Position numbers and translations under genes: made by a program. 64,000 nucleotides of DNA from Streptococcus sp. 29892 (GTDB lineage Bacteria; Bacillota; Bacilli; Lactobacillales; Streptococcaceae), in assembly GCF_032594935.1 (NCBI RefSeq), contig NZ_CP118734.1, forward strand, positions 1,702,001-1,766,000. The letters run 5' to 3'. Every line of letters starts with the position of its first letter. Position 1 is the first letter of the stretch. This document shows positions 40,694 through 51,780 of the stretch, one piece after another. Below the pieces are notes generated by a model. The model was given only the letters and a program-made list of their open reading frames with translations. It did not search any database and had not been told where the DNA came from.

Positions 40694-41521
40694 CTAGATA
40701 CCATATTTTTCCATAGACTGCTTGATGGTCTTTCCGAGCGCCATAAAATCAGCCATGTTGTCCGACGAAGGATAAAAGGTGGTCAGAAAAGCCCCGTTTT
40801 CAATCAAGACACGCTCAATTCGTGTTTTCATATCCTCCACCGTCAAAGCCTGACCGACCAAGTCTGACAGATTGGCCATCGAATTCGGATTTACTTGCGG
40901 AAATCTGTCCGCTACTTCTTGCGGAGCAAAACTTGCTGCATAAAAATCCGCCACTACTTGCCCACGTTTGACTTGATTGCCTGACACACTGATATAGGCA
41001 GAAATGGCAATAGCCTCTTGGTAAATCCGCTGGGCCAATCCAGCAAACTTCCGCCCCTTGATACTAAGGTCGTAGGTCCCAGGACAGTAGGAAGTTGCCA
41101 CCTCACCACTGACCACATCGAAGGGAAAATCCGAAAGCGCCTGAGCAATCAAATCCACCATGACCTGATAGGATTCCCTCAAATCAACCTTGTGACCAGA
41201 AGGATTGGGCAAAATCAGAGTGACATTTAAAATCCCCTCATCTGCTACCACAGCTAGACCACCCAAACTCCGAATAATAGGACTGTAGCCCGCCCGACCA
41301 ATACTGGCTAAGCCCCTGTCCAGCTGGGCAACCTGACTGTCCATCATCCCCAGAATGACCGTTTGGTCCATGGGCCAAAAATGCAAAATCCCTGTATTGG
41401 ACTGACGATTGACCTCGCGCAAAAAGACCTCAGTCCACACCAGTGGTCCCTGTTTCAAACCCGTCAAACCAGACCGATCTTCGTATTTTTTTATGATCAC
41501 ATTCTCAACCCAAGATTTCAT
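40694..41521 (-). CDS. LipL-like lipoyl/octanoyl transferase
   Basis: A 275-residue member of the biotin/lipoyl transferase fold. SIIRSLGGLAVVADEGILN-type residues replace the RRxxGGG loop of LplA. The Cys in SYCPGTYDLSIKGRKFAGLAQR (positions about 141-162, Cys about 143) aligns with the catalytic Cys of LipL, the GcvH-to-E2 amidotransferase of Bacillus. It probably moves lipoyl or octanoyl groups from or to the GcvH-like carrier through a thioester. It is the first gene of the operon, 30-40 bp downstream of an extended -10 (TGTTAAAAT). Confidence 0.85.
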   Translation of the reverse strand: MKSWVENVIIKKYEDRSGLTGLKQGPLVWTEVFLREVNRQSNTGILHFWPMDQTVILGMMDSQVAQLDRGLASIGRAGYSPIIRSLGGLAVVADEGILNVTLILPNPSGHKVDLRESYQVMVDLIAQALSDFPFDVVSGEVATSYCPGTYDLSIKGRKFAGLAQRIYQEAIAISAYISVSGNQVKRGQVVADFYAASFAPQEVADRFPQVNPNSMANLSDLVGQALTVEDMKTRIERVLIENGAFLTTFYPSSDNMADFMALGKTIKQSMEKYGI

Positions 41522-41553
41522 TCGTAAGCGTTCTCTTTCAATTTGCTATTCCT

Positions 41554-41562
41554 ATTTTAACA
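41554..41562 (-). promoter_or_regulatory. SirTM operon extended -10 promoter
   Basis: TGTTAAAAT on the minus strand lies 33 bp upstream of the LipL-like ATG, with no convincing -35. A GAAAGAGAA ribosome binding region follows. Confidence 0.45.
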
Positions 41563-41579
41563 CAGACTAGCTGATGTAG

Positions 41580-42064
41580 GAGCAAAAATATTCAACTTGC
41601 TTTCAGTGTGTATATATTTATTGTTGTTTATTCAAAAGGGGAAGGCTACTTGCACAATACAGTGAAGTTGAGACCTCTGCCCTAACCTTGGTATGGACTA
41701 TTTGCTCATACATAGATTTTTCTGAACGTGGCTAGGATAAATCCGCTACTCTATTAGAAGGCTTTCAAGAGGGGCCTAAGAAGACCAGAGGGCTCTCTCG
41801 CTAACATTTCTTCGCTAACATCTATGGTCGTCATTAAGAGCAGCTCAGATGTTAGACTACCTCTTTTCTTAATCTTATAGTATATTATCTAAGTCCCATT
41901 CACCATGCAGTGCAAGTGGGGAGATGATTCTAATATACATGTTATCCGAACTTGTTGGTGTGCTGCTCTTTGTGTGCACAGCTTCACAGCTACTCACGGA
42001 ACGACCAATCTGTAAGTACTTCGACAAATGCGACAAAAACAAACTTAACCTGAGTACCTTGAGT
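41580..42064. other. Non-coding stretch without recognisable gene
   Basis: About 480 bp with stops in all frames and no RNA family I recognise. It lies outside the rpsI element, so it would be the sequence downstream of rpsI in an uninterrupted chromosome. Short direct repeats (TCGCTAACAT at about 41812 and 41828) are present. The minus strand has one open stretch of about 45 codons near 41640-41780, which could be a gene relic. Confidence 0.4.
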
Positions 42065-42071
42065 AAGTAAC

Positions 42072-42104
42072 AAAAAACACCCCATGGTGTGAACCATGAA
42101 GTGT
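42072..42104 (-). terminator. Displaced rpsI terminator
   Basis: On the minus strand ACACTTCATGGT-loop-ACCATGGGGTGT pairs over 12 bp and ends in TTTTTT. It lies 26 bp beyond the left copy of the rpsI 3' end, exactly where the terminator of rplM-rpsI would be before the element inserted. Now 15.6 kb separates it from rpsI. Confidence 0.7.
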
Positions 42105-42130
42105 TGTAAATGCTGTAATGTAGCTGGTTC

Positions 42131-42145
42131 TTAACGTTTTGAGAA
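42131..42145. repeat. Attachment site, chromosome-distal copy (attL)
   Basis: TTAACGTTTTGAGAA, identical to the rpsI 3' end. The flanking bases differ from the right copy on both sides, which sets the core at 15 bp. An inverted repeat TTGAGAATT/AATTCTCAA (42139-42147 and 42166-42174) starts in the core and may be part of the integrase core-binding site. Confidence 0.8.
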
Positions 42146-42257
42146 TTTCGCTATTGAAAACGAAGAATTCTCAACCCTTATAAATCCCGTTATATCAACA
42201 TCTTACAGTTTGAAACTTCCATGAAAATGGACTAAAATCCATAAATTTGGATAAAAT

Positions 42258-42280
42258 TGACACCAATTAACACCACAAAA
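42258..42280. repeat. Candidate integrase arm site (left)
   Basis: TGACACCAATTAACACCACAAAA resembles the sequence at 57701-57723 in the same orientation. It also adjoins AAAATAGACTAGTC (42277-42290), whose reverse complement occurs between xis and int at 56608-56621. Confidence 0.55.
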
Positions 42281-42420
42281 TAGACTAGTCATCAGTAGGT
42301 CAAACTAATTTGACCTACTTTATCTTATAGATGGATAATTTATTAATCAAATTCAAAATGATAGGTCAAGTATTTTATAAATTTATCGGTATAAGAAGAC
42401 AAAAAACTAATCAATACGAG

Positions 42421-43041
42421 TTATTCTTCAAGAAAAAATCTTTTCAAAATTATTTCTCTTTTAGGAAGTTCGACTTGTTGCTGATTATCTCCATATAAAG
42501 TATTATATAACTCGATACAAGCTGTATATATGGACTTAATTTCTATCGCCTCAAAATAATAGTATAGAATGTCAATGTCTAATCTTTCTGTTGAAAAGAC
42601 CATCTCTTTATCTAAGTGAGCCAAGAGTTTGTCGCGAAGCAATTTGATTTCATCAATATTTTTTTGTTCTTTATCAATACCCTCTTGAATGGTACTCAAA
42701 ATTGATAAAAGAGATCTATCTTTGGTACTATGTCTCAACCTAGATAGAATCTTAAAAATACCATTTTTTTCTCTGATATCAAAAATTTTAGTTATACCGA
42801 AGACAACTCTATAAAACAAAGATTCATATGTCACATTTCGTATTATATCATATCTAATAGATGACTTCACTACTCTATCATGCCACTCATTGTTTACAAT
42901 TTTTATTATTTCAAGTGCAGCAATTATTGATCCAAGTTCAAGTATCATAGTATGAAAATGAATCATTATTTTAGAGTCATCATCTGGTAATTCATCAGCA
43001 AAATTCTTTCCTACAAAATCTTTTAAATCATAATCATTCAT
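42421..43041 (-). CDS. HEPN/AbiU2-like protein, probable defence effector
   Basis: A 206-residue, mostly helical, AT-rich protein. Residues 135-147 read LRDKLLAHLDKE; R136 and H142 fit the RX4-6H motif of HEPN ribonucleases, and the surrounding pattern resembles the AbiU2 family. The first half (FHTMILELGSIIAALEIIK, SLFYRVVFGITKIFD) also fits that helical fold. It is encoded 140 bp downstream of the NACHT NTPase at the end of the element. A function as RNase effector, toxin or modulator of the NACHT protein is inferred, not shown. Confidence 0.6.
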   Translation of the reverse strand: MNDYDLKDFVGKNFADELPDDDSKIMIHFHTMILELGSIIAALEIIKIVNNEWHDRVVKSSIRYDIIRNVTYESLFYRVVFGITKIFDIREKNGIFKILSRLRHSTKDRSLLSILSTIQEGIDKEQKNIDEIKLLRDKLLAHLDKEMVFSTERLDIDILYYYFEAIEIKSIYTACIELYNTLYGDNQQQVELPKREIILKRFFLEE

Positions 43042-43180
43042 AAGCTAACACCTATTTAATAAATCTTCTTACTTTTACTCAAATTGATAGTTCATTCTGC
43101 TTCAAAAATATTTTCGAGATTACAATTTCTTTAGTCACCATGCTCACTCAAATTAGACTCACTTTATAAACACTAATCTA

Positions 43181-46045
43181 CTAAAATTTTCCGAAAATCT
43201 CCTCTAAACTGTTCTTTATCTCTTTATGGACATAGTCACTTAATGGAGTATTTTTACTAATATTTCTTGAGAATAAAAGATTTGAGAAAGCACTCTCATG
43301 AGTAGAAATATCTTTAGGAACTCTATTTAACAAATTGTAACTTTGTATTATTTCATCATATGCTCCTTCATAATTCTTAAACGAATCACTATGAGATACT
43401 TCAACTAAATTTTTATCTCCTGAATATGCTACGTGATAATATCCTATCCACGGATTACTTTCATCATCTTTGTAAGTGATAAGTAATTTGTACGGCATAT
43501 CTTGAAACTTTGAAAAATATCTATAAATTTTAGGAAAGTTATATTTCACCATTTCCAGATAACTCACTTCAGCGAAATTAAAAAATGTTTCAACTATTTC
43601 TATTTTTCTTTTCGTAGAATATAAGTTCATTGTTAAGCCATTTGATTCTGAATATTCTCTATCACGACCAGGTATGATAGAACTCCTATAATCCACACCA
43701 GAGTGTAGTAAAATAGATAACAATTTATTTAAACTAAACAACTCTACTCCTTCCGATGTTGTATAGCTTAAAACTTCCGGACAATCTTCAAGGGCTTCAT
43801 CTATCCTTTTTCTAACCTCTTTACTCATCAAAGAGATTTCATCAATATCTTTAAGCCAAGATAACCTATCTATGGTTTCTTTTAAAAGTTCACATAAAAT
43901 ATAGTTACTTGCTGGTAATGATTGTTTTTCTAATATATCTTTCAAATTACTTTTAATAAGCTCTACTGCAATTTTTCGCCCACTATCCCCTATAAATCCT
44001 GATAACTCCAAGTTTATACTATGCTGAACCATCCTAGTGGTTTTTAAAAATATTGTAGCCTGATATTCTTGACGCACTTGACTCAGTAGATTAGAGCTGA
44101 CAACTTTTACATCTGGAACACTTTTATCCACGATATCAAACCAATAATAAAGACTATTTTCTACTATACTTCCAGTAATCCCGATTTTAGAATCCACTTT
44201 ATTTTCTGTTATAAATGGTTCAAACTGCTCTGATATAGGATGAAAATAGTTCTCTACTATAAATGTATAAGTTGTATGAATTTCCGATAAAATTCGTTCC
44301 ACATGATTCTCTATGGAAAAATCAGTTCTTCCATTATTCCTCAATAAATCATTTTTAGAGTTAACACATTCAATATAAAGAGGTAAGTTATGTTGTAGAA
44401 CATAATCTAAAAATTTATCCTGCTCATCAATAGTTGAAAATAATCCTGAGATAAAAATAACTACCTCTTGCCATTCTTCATTATAGATAAGCTTCTCAAG
44501 AAGTTCAGTATCTGATGAAACTGTTAGGTTATTCGTAATATAGTATGCCGCACAAAACTCCTTAAATAGCTTATGAGAAAAACTAATTCTATCTGAAGTA
44601 CTAAAAATTCCAAAATTTATAAAATAATCAATTATATTTCTTTTATTTGGTGTAGAAACTGGATAAGCACTTATTATTTTATCTACTTCACTGTATGTAA
44701 AACTAGACCGATCAAAATGCTCGTAAGAAAATTTGCCAAAAAGATTTAATGTTTCATATAGGGATAATTCTGAATAACTATTTTTGTAGCGATAATTATT
44801 TTCAAAATACTCTGTAAAAATTTGGGTTCTATTGAACAACTCCTTATTTTGTCTATTAGCCAGAACAGTTTTACCAATCTTATAAAACAAAGGGTTTCTA
44901 AACAATTCAAGATATGCTTTAGGAAGATTACTATACCATCCAAGTCTAATTAAATCACTTTGAATCATACCATCAGTAAGATTCGTTAGAAAGAAATTCT
45001 TTTCTTCCCCAAGCTCATTCTTATAACGATTATTTCGTGTGGTAAAAAAGAAAAAATTTTGTTTATATTGTGTCATTAATTGATTGACTTCAGAAAAAAA
45101 TTTCAATCTCTTTCTCTCATCAATAATATCATCAATACCATCGAAGAACAGTGCTAATTGATTATTAGCGAATAGCTGATTAATAGCCTCTTTAGAATTT
45201 CCTTCACAAAAAGGCTCCATTTTCGATTGAATAATCTCGAATAATGTTCCTAAACCGTCCACGTACTCCACTAACGGAACATATACAGGAATTAATTGAT
45301 AATTAGAATATTTTGCACATAACTGATTTATCAGTTTAAAGATTTCAAATGTTTTTCCAAATCCAGCTTCTCCTTTCAATACAACTTTACGGTATTGTAA
45401 AAGGGTATCTAACGAATCTTTTTCCTTACTACCTTCGGTATCTTGAAATAAACTACGTTCAAAATAGTTGGACTGATCAAATGAATCACCTAATGTTGTT
45501 AACAAGGTTTCAATATAAGAACGTATTCTAAAATTACCATCTACAACCTGTTTTAACATCGCATTATTATCATCTACAATAGACGTTATGTGCTGCAACT
45601 GCCTGTCTATTCCATCGATAATCTCTCTAATAGTCCGACACAGTGCCTGCGATTCAGGAGTCCCTATTTTATTGAGTTGTCTAAATATAATTTCAAAATA
45701 TTTTTGAAGAATTTGTTTTATTTTACTATTATATAATTTATATTTAGGATATTTTTCAATAAACAATTTGATATAAAAATCTACTGATTGATTTATTGTT
45801 TTTGATTGTAGAATATCCTGATTAAGAAAATTTTTAATAATTTTGTTTAGCACATCCTGTTCAATCAAAAATTGATCAAAATCAAGATAATATATTTCAT
45901 TTCCATATTGTTGTAATACTGAATATTCAATTTCATTCTTTAGCCTTTTTGTAAAGCACTTTAGTCGCATTTTTCCAAAGATACCTCTAAAGTAATTTCC
46001 AAGCTCCTCTATCAGTAAATTTTCAATTAATGAAATAATAAGCAT
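43181..46045 (-). CDS. NACHT-domain STAND NTPase (bacterial NLR-like)
   Basis: A 954-residue protein. An N-terminal helical region (about 1-215, including YGNEIYYLDFDQFL near 47-60) precedes a NACHT NTPase. Walker A is GEAGFGKT (225-232), Walker B LALFFDGIDD (297-306) and sensor FFFTTRN (332-338). The winged-helix part has ISFSHKLFKEFCAAYY (487-502), the usual STAND FxHxxFxEFxAA signature. About 450 residues with no repeat or known domain follow and would be the sensor. Bacterial NACHT proteins guard against phage. The layout fits, but no nuclease or other effector is visible in cis. GAGAGG precedes the ATG. Base composition is lower in G+C than the host genes. Confidence 0.82.
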   Translation of the reverse strand: MLIISLIENLLIEELGNYFRGIFGKMRLKCFTKRLKNEIEYSVLQQYGNEIYYLDFDQFLIEQDVLNKIIKNFLNQDILQSKTINQSVDFYIKLFIEKYPKYKLYNSKIKQILQKYFEIIFRQLNKIGTPESQALCRTIREIIDGIDRQLQHITSIVDDNNAMLKQVVDGNFRIRSYIETLLTTLGDSFDQSNYFERSLFQDTEGSKEKDSLDTLLQYRKVVLKGEAGFGKTFEIFKLINQLCAKYSNYQLIPVYVPLVEYVDGLGTLFEIIQSKMEPFCEGNSKEAINQLFANNQLALFFDGIDDIIDERKRLKFFSEVNQLMTQYKQNFFFFTTRNNRYKNELGEEKNFFLTNLTDGMIQSDLIRLGWYSNLPKAYLELFRNPLFYKIGKTVLANRQNKELFNRTQIFTEYFENNYRYKNSYSELSLYETLNLFGKFSYEHFDRSSFTYSEVDKIISAYPVSTPNKRNIIDYFINFGIFSTSDRISFSHKLFKEFCAAYYITNNLTVSSDTELLEKLIYNEEWQEVVIFISGLFSTIDEQDKFLDYVLQHNLPLYIECVNSKNDLLRNNGRTDFSIENHVERILSEIHTTYTFIVENYFHPISEQFEPFITENKVDSKIGITGSIVENSLYYWFDIVDKSVPDVKVVSSNLLSQVRQEYQATIFLKTTRMVQHSINLELSGFIGDSGRKIAVELIKSNLKDILEKQSLPASNYILCELLKETIDRLSWLKDIDEISLMSKEVRKRIDEALEDCPEVLSYTTSEGVELFSLNKLLSILLHSGVDYRSSIIPGRDREYSESNGLTMNLYSTKRKIEIVETFFNFAEVSYLEMVKYNFPKIYRYFSKFQDMPYKLLITYKDDESNPWIGYYHVAYSGDKNLVEVSHSDSFKNYEGAYDEIIQSYNLLNRVPKDISTHESAFSNLLFSRNISKNTPLSDYVHKEIKNSLEEIFGKF

Positions 46046-46215
46046 ATGTAATGTCCTCTCTCACTAAGTATATCATACCCCATAGGAATACATCTACTAC
46101 GATTTTTGTATCGCTTTATCATCTCGTAATTAATTCATTGATAAAGTTTTCTCAAAATACAGCTGAACCCCCTCCAACAATTAATTTAATTTTTCATAAT
46201 ATTAGATTAAGCAAT

Positions 46216-46248
46216 AAACCCCACTGACTTATTCAGCCAATGGGGTTT
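46216..46248. terminator. lac operon terminator
   Basis: AAACCCCA-CTGA-loop-TCAG-CCAA-TGGGGTTT with T-rich ends lies 45 bp after the lacX stop. It separates the lac operon from the NACHT gene. Confidence 0.75.
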
Positions 46249-46292
46249 TTGAGTGTTTTCCATAGAATATTTAAATTACTTAACTATGGTAT

Positions 46293-47186
46293 TTACTCAA
46301 TAATAATATCAAAATATTTTGTATCAACCTCTTTTGGCGCAACATAACTAATACTTCGTTTGGCATTGAAAATATCAGATTCTTCCAATGCAGTAGAGAG
46401 TCCGCTCCATGGTTCTAATGCGACAAAGGGACTCTGATTTGTAGTTGACCAAATCACTAAATATGGAAAATCATCAAATGCAATCGAAAGTTTTTTCTGA
46501 TGATTTTTGGATTTTAAGGTTACCTTTCGTGATGCTAATTGATCCAATGTGATGGCATCATGCTCAAACAGTTTATAGGACAAGTCCAAGGTCTTTTGAT
46601 TTTCCAAGAATGGCCGGCGGTCTCGCAGATCAAGTAAGCCAGTTTCTGGAAAACTTCTAGGTACCGTACAAGATTCTACTTTTTCAAATTCTAAATAATA
46701 GTCTTCATAACTCTCACCATCCAACAAAGGACAATTAAAACCTGGGTGACCCCCAATAAAGTAAGGTAGCTTTCTATGTCCCTCAAGGTTTTTCACCCGA
46801 TATTCAGTTCGGATTGTATTGCCAAGTAGTGAGTAGTTAATGGAAAGTTCAAATTCAAAAGGGTAATTTTTTACGGTTTCCTCATTTGATGAAATAGAAA
46901 ATTCCAAAGAATTTTCGGTTCTCCTTACATTTTTGAACATCATTTTTCGTACAAGTCCATGCCTTGGAATTGTGCCTGTAAATGTCGGTCTTTCTGCAGG
47001 TTCATAGATAGCCCAATCATTTCGTAAACTTCCACAAATCGGAAATAGAACTGGTGCTTGACCGCTCCAATAGGTCGGATCTCCTTGCCAAAGATACTCG
47101 ATACCATCCTTGTCTTTAATAGAAATAATTTGTCCACCTAATTCAGAAAATTGTACTGTTAAGTTCTCATTTTTTAATTCGAACAT
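46293..47186 (-). CDS. lacX: Aldose 1-epimerase family protein (LacX)
   Basis: A 297-residue galactose-mutarotase-like beta-sandwich. Visible features are FPICGSLRND near residue 50, the catalytic region FIGGHPGFNCPL with its His near 152, and a late Glu in VALEPWSGLS. LacX is a common distal gene of lactococcal and streptococcal lac operons. Its exact substrate is not settled; mutarotation of a sugar or sugar phosphate released by LacG is likely. It lies 65 bp after lacG. Confidence 0.88.
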   Translation of the reverse strand: MFELKNENLTVQFSELGGQIISIKDKDGIEYLWQGDPTYWSGQAPVLFPICGSLRNDWAIYEPAERPTFTGTIPRHGLVRKMMFKNVRRTENSLEFSISSNEETVKNYPFEFELSINYSLLGNTIRTEYRVKNLEGHRKLPYFIGGHPGFNCPLLDGESYEDYYLEFEKVESCTVPRSFPETGLLDLRDRRPFLENQKTLDLSYKLFEHDAITLDQLASRKVTLKSKNHQKKLSIAFDDFPYLVIWSTTNQSPFVALEPWSGLSTALEESDIFNAKRSISYVAPKEVDTKYFDIIIE

Positions 47187-47250
47187 AAAAACTACCTCCC
47201 TTATATGAAAACAAGGATGCTAACTTGAGCTAGGCATCCTTGTATTAGTT

Positions 47251-48852
<1,602 letters not shown>

Positions 48853-48891
48853 CTAGCCTTAGATGGAAGTGCTGAACCGTGAATATAGTTT

Positions 48892-50571
48892 CTAAAACTG
48901 TTGTTTGACAAAGTCAAGAGCACCTTGACCATCACGTGTGAGTTTAATGTATTGAGCCCCTTCAGTTTTGGCAAGTTTTATACCCAATGCATCGGTTTCT
49001 TGTTTAATGTCATCGTAGTTTGATGCTACTTGAGGTGCAAGGATGACTAATTGATACTCTGGCAAAATCTCACGGTGTGCCCCATAGCTTCCTGCTGTAG
49101 CTGTAACTGGAACACCATATTCTTTTGCAGCTTTAGTTAGAGCGTTGGCAAGCAATCCGCTTGTACCACCCCCTGCACAAAGTACCAAAACATTAGTTTG
49201 TTCAGAAATTTCGGTTTCGACTGCAGCTTTTTCAAGAATAGCATCCGCTTTGGCAGTATTAAAGTTAGCCGCCACTTTCTCTTTCAAACTATTTTCAACT
49301 TTCCCTGATTGTTCTTCAGCAAGAATTTGCTCATCGTAAACTTTCAAGAATGGATAATAGATAAGTACATCGACAACTACCAATAAGATAGCTAGTGCAA
49401 AGGCAAGTGGAGCAAAGTTTGTCCCCATTACAATCCCCAATGGTCCTGGAGTTGTCCATGGCAAGTTAACGCTGAAGCTGTTCATTTTTAGCGTATCAAC
49501 AAAGAATTTGAAAATCCATACGTTAGCAATTGGAGCTAAGATGAATGGAACAAAGAATACTGGGTTGAGTACAAGTGGTGCACCGAACAAGATCGGTTCG
49601 TTTACACCAAAGAAAGTTGGAACAACTGAAGCACGTCCAATTGCTTTATTTCGTTTAGACTTAGTCAACCACATAAACATGAATGGCACAACCAAGGTAG
49701 CACCTGTACCACCCATTGTCACGATAAACATTTGAGTACCTGAAGTCAGGATTTTGTCCGCATGTTGACCCGCCTGTAGAAGCTGGAAGTTGGTTTCAAT
49801 ATTAGCATAAGTAATGGCTGCAATTGCTGGTTCAACAATAGATGGACCATGAATCCCTACAAACCAGAACAAAGCATAGGCACCAAAGATAATTGTAATA
49901 CCAACATAACCATCTGCGGCAGTAAACAGAGGCTCAAATAATTTCAGAATCGCCTCAGCAACGTTTGTTCCAAGGAATTGACGTGTAACAAGATCAATTC
50001 CATACAAGACAAAGATAGACAATGCATATGGAATCACATCTTTAAATGCCTGGGATACGTTCGGTGGAACTTCGTCTGGCATACGAATGGTGACATTGTT
50101 TTTCACACAGACCTTATAGATATTAACCGTAATGAAGGCTGCTAGAAAGGCTGTCAAAAGTCCCTTAGTTCCCATGTAACCATTGGCAAATCCACCTTCA
50201 ATACCATCAGAAGCCAGTAATAGGAAACCTGAAATTGAAGCAATCATGGTTGAAATGAAGTTGATTTGATTGGTCTTTGGCAATTGACGGTTAAACGCAT
50301 CTGTCAAAGATTTTGCGGTCGTTCCTGCAACTAGGACAGCTACAATACCCATTGTATAACCGTAAGGTTTCATGATAGCCGCCACTGCTTCATCAGACCA
50401 AGTAAAGCCAAAGATATTAGGCACGAATGCCACCAATAGGAAGATACTTGAGAACAAGATAACCGGCATGGCAGCGATAAAACCATCACGGATAGCCCTT
50501 AAATAAGGGTTTCTCGAAATCTTTTCAAAGAAAGGCTTCCCTTTCTCAATGAATTCAATCAATTTATTCAT
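48892..50571 (-). CDS. lacE: Lactose PTS enzyme IIBC
   Basis: A 559-residue fusion. The EIIC membrane domain (about residues 1-410, with [22 protein letters not shown]) moves lactose. The C-terminal EIIB domain has the phosphorylated Cys in [18 protein letters not shown] near residue 470. A Ser/Thr/Glu-rich linker joins the two. It makes lactose 6-phosphate during uptake. Its start overlaps the lacF stop by one base. Confidence 0.96.
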   Translation of the reverse strand: MNKLIEFIEKGKPFFEKISRNPYLRAIRDGFIAAMPVILFSSIFLLVAFVPNIFGFTWSDEAVAAIMKPYGYTMGIVAVLVAGTTAKSLTDAFNRQLPKTNQINFISTMIASISGFLLLASDGIEGGFANGYMGTKGLLTAFLAAFITVNIYKVCVKNNVTIRMPDEVPPNVSQAFKDVIPYALSIFVLYGIDLVTRQFLGTNVAEAILKLFEPLFTAADGYVGITIIFGAYALFWFVGIHGPSIVEPAIAAITYANIETNFQLLQAGQHADKILTSGTQMFIVTMGGTGATLVVPFMFMWLTKSKRNKAIGRASVVPTFFGVNEPILFGAPLVLNPVFFVPFILAPIANVWIFKFFVDTLKMNSFSVNLPWTTPGPLGIVMGTNFAPLAFALAILLVVVDVLIYYPFLKVYDEQILAEEQSGKVENSLKEKVAANFNTAKADAILEKAAVETEISEQTNVLVLCAGGGTSGLLANALTKAAKEYGVPVTATAGSYGAHREILPEYQLVILAPQVASNYDDIKQETDALGIKLAKTEGAQYIKLTRDGQGALDFVKQQF

Positions 50572-50888
50572 TACTTATCACCTCGTTTATAAAGTTCAAT
50601 CATATGACTCATCATGTCTTTCAATAACAATGTTGTCATGAGATGGTCTTGGCCATGCATGAGCGTCACACTAAAGGCTAAATCCTCACCAGCCGCTTCT
50701 TTCTGCAACAAACTTGTCTGAGCATGGTGGGCTTCAACAATACAAGCATTGGCAGCTTCAACTAGTTCTTCTGCTTTTGCATAATCACCTTTTTGAGCAG
50801 CAGCCAGTGCCTCCATCAAACGAGAACGAGCATCACCAGCGAATGCAACAATCTCAAAACCTAATAAAGTAATTTCTTCTCTGTTCAT
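50571..50888 (-). CDS. lacF: Lactose PTS enzyme IIA
   Basis: A 105-residue EIIA of the lactose/cellobiose class, a trimeric helical phosphocarrier. H78 in [13 protein letters not shown] is the phosphorylated His, and the nearby D81/H82 match the metal site and the partner contacts of lactococcal LacF. It passes phosphate from HPr to LacE. Confidence 0.95.
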   Translation of the reverse strand: MNREEITLLGFEIVAFAGDARSRLMEALAAAQKGDYAKAEELVEAANACIVEAHHAQTSLLQKEAAGEDLAFSVTLMHGQDHLMTTLLLKDMMSHMIELYKRGDK

Positions 50889-50919
50889 AATATGAACCTC
50901 CTTTTAAAATTGAATTGAT

Positions 50920-51753
50920 TTACAATAACCGTTGAATATGTAGTACAATATAGAACCTTTCACTATCATTTACTGGCTCATCAACCAATGATGTAATCAT
51001 CTCAAAAATCTGACTTCCAACCTGATGGGCTCTTGGATTCTGGAGCTTGATGTACTGTTCCAAACTAGCAATCGATTCATTTGACTGATGGGATCTATCT
51101 AAGTAATTCAGAAAATAGGACAAATGAATCATAAAGCGATCATAAAAATTGCTATTTTCTTTAGAGCGTTTAATCCCATTCTCTATCAAAATTTGTTCAA
51201 CCTCAGCAATAATTTTCTTACTGATATCATGTTCTTCACTTGTGGGATGAATTGTTTCACCTTTTGCATTGATTAAGTGAAGTGCAATTTTACCAATCTC
51301 ATCATTTGGAAAATCATTTAGCAACTTTTCACGAAACATAGCTAAGGCTTCACGCGCCATTTTATATTCCAATGGATATTCGGCTGAAATATTGGGTAGC
51401 CTACTCTCTTGATAACTGTTCTTTAAAACCGCCTGATATGCACAATAGATATGATCTGTCAGTGTCACATATAGATATTCTTGTACAGGGTAATGATAAG
51501 TTTCTACCAGATGATTAATAACCGTGTAGGTTGCCGAAATAAAATCTAAGGGAATATCTTTTAATAAGGTTAGAAAATTTTCTTTGGCTTCATCATTTTT
51601 TAGCGAAAAGATATTTTCTATCTTGTCCTTAACAATTAAATCCCCTTTCTTCTTTTGAAAGGTTATACCTAATCCCATCACGACTGCCTGTTCCCCATGT
51701 TCATTTTTCACCAGGGCAGCGTTATTATTTAGTGACTGTATAATCCTAAACAT
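50920..51753 (-). CDS. lacT: BglG-family antiterminator LacT
   Basis: A 277-residue transcription antiterminator. The N-terminal CAT RNA-binding domain (about residues 1-55, FRIIQSLNNNAALVKNEHG) is followed by two PRD domains, with regulatory His residues in INHLVETYHYP and IGKIALHL. It should bind the RAT element overlapping the terminator at 51781-51833, just upstream of its own start, and let transcription proceed to lacFEG when lactose flows through the PTS. It separates lacABCD from lacFEG, as in other streptococci. Confidence 0.93.
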   Translation of the reverse strand: MFRIIQSLNNNAALVKNEHGEQAVVMGLGITFQKKKGDLIVKDKIENIFSLKNDEAKENFLTLLKDIPLDFISATYTVINHLVETYHYPVQEYLYVTLTDHIYCAYQAVLKNSYQESRLPNISAEYPLEYKMAREALAMFREKLLNDFPNDEIGKIALHLINAKGETIHPTSEEHDISKKIIAEVEQILIENGIKRSKENSNFYDRFMIHLSYFLNYLDRSHQSNESIASLEQYIKLQNPRAHQVGSQIFEMITSLVDEPVNDSERFYIVLHIQRLL

Positions 51754-51780
51754 GTATCCCTCCTATATTTTTAAGCAAAA

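Noticed and set aside
41580..42064. Possible tmRNA, RNase P RNA or 6S RNA in the gap
   Set aside because: None of the conserved cores of these RNAs could be recognised on either strand.
42421..43041. Classical toxin-antitoxin pair (HEPN/MNT)
   Set aside because: No MNT-type nucleotidyltransferase or other small antitoxin gene is adjacent; the neighbour is the NACHT NTPase.
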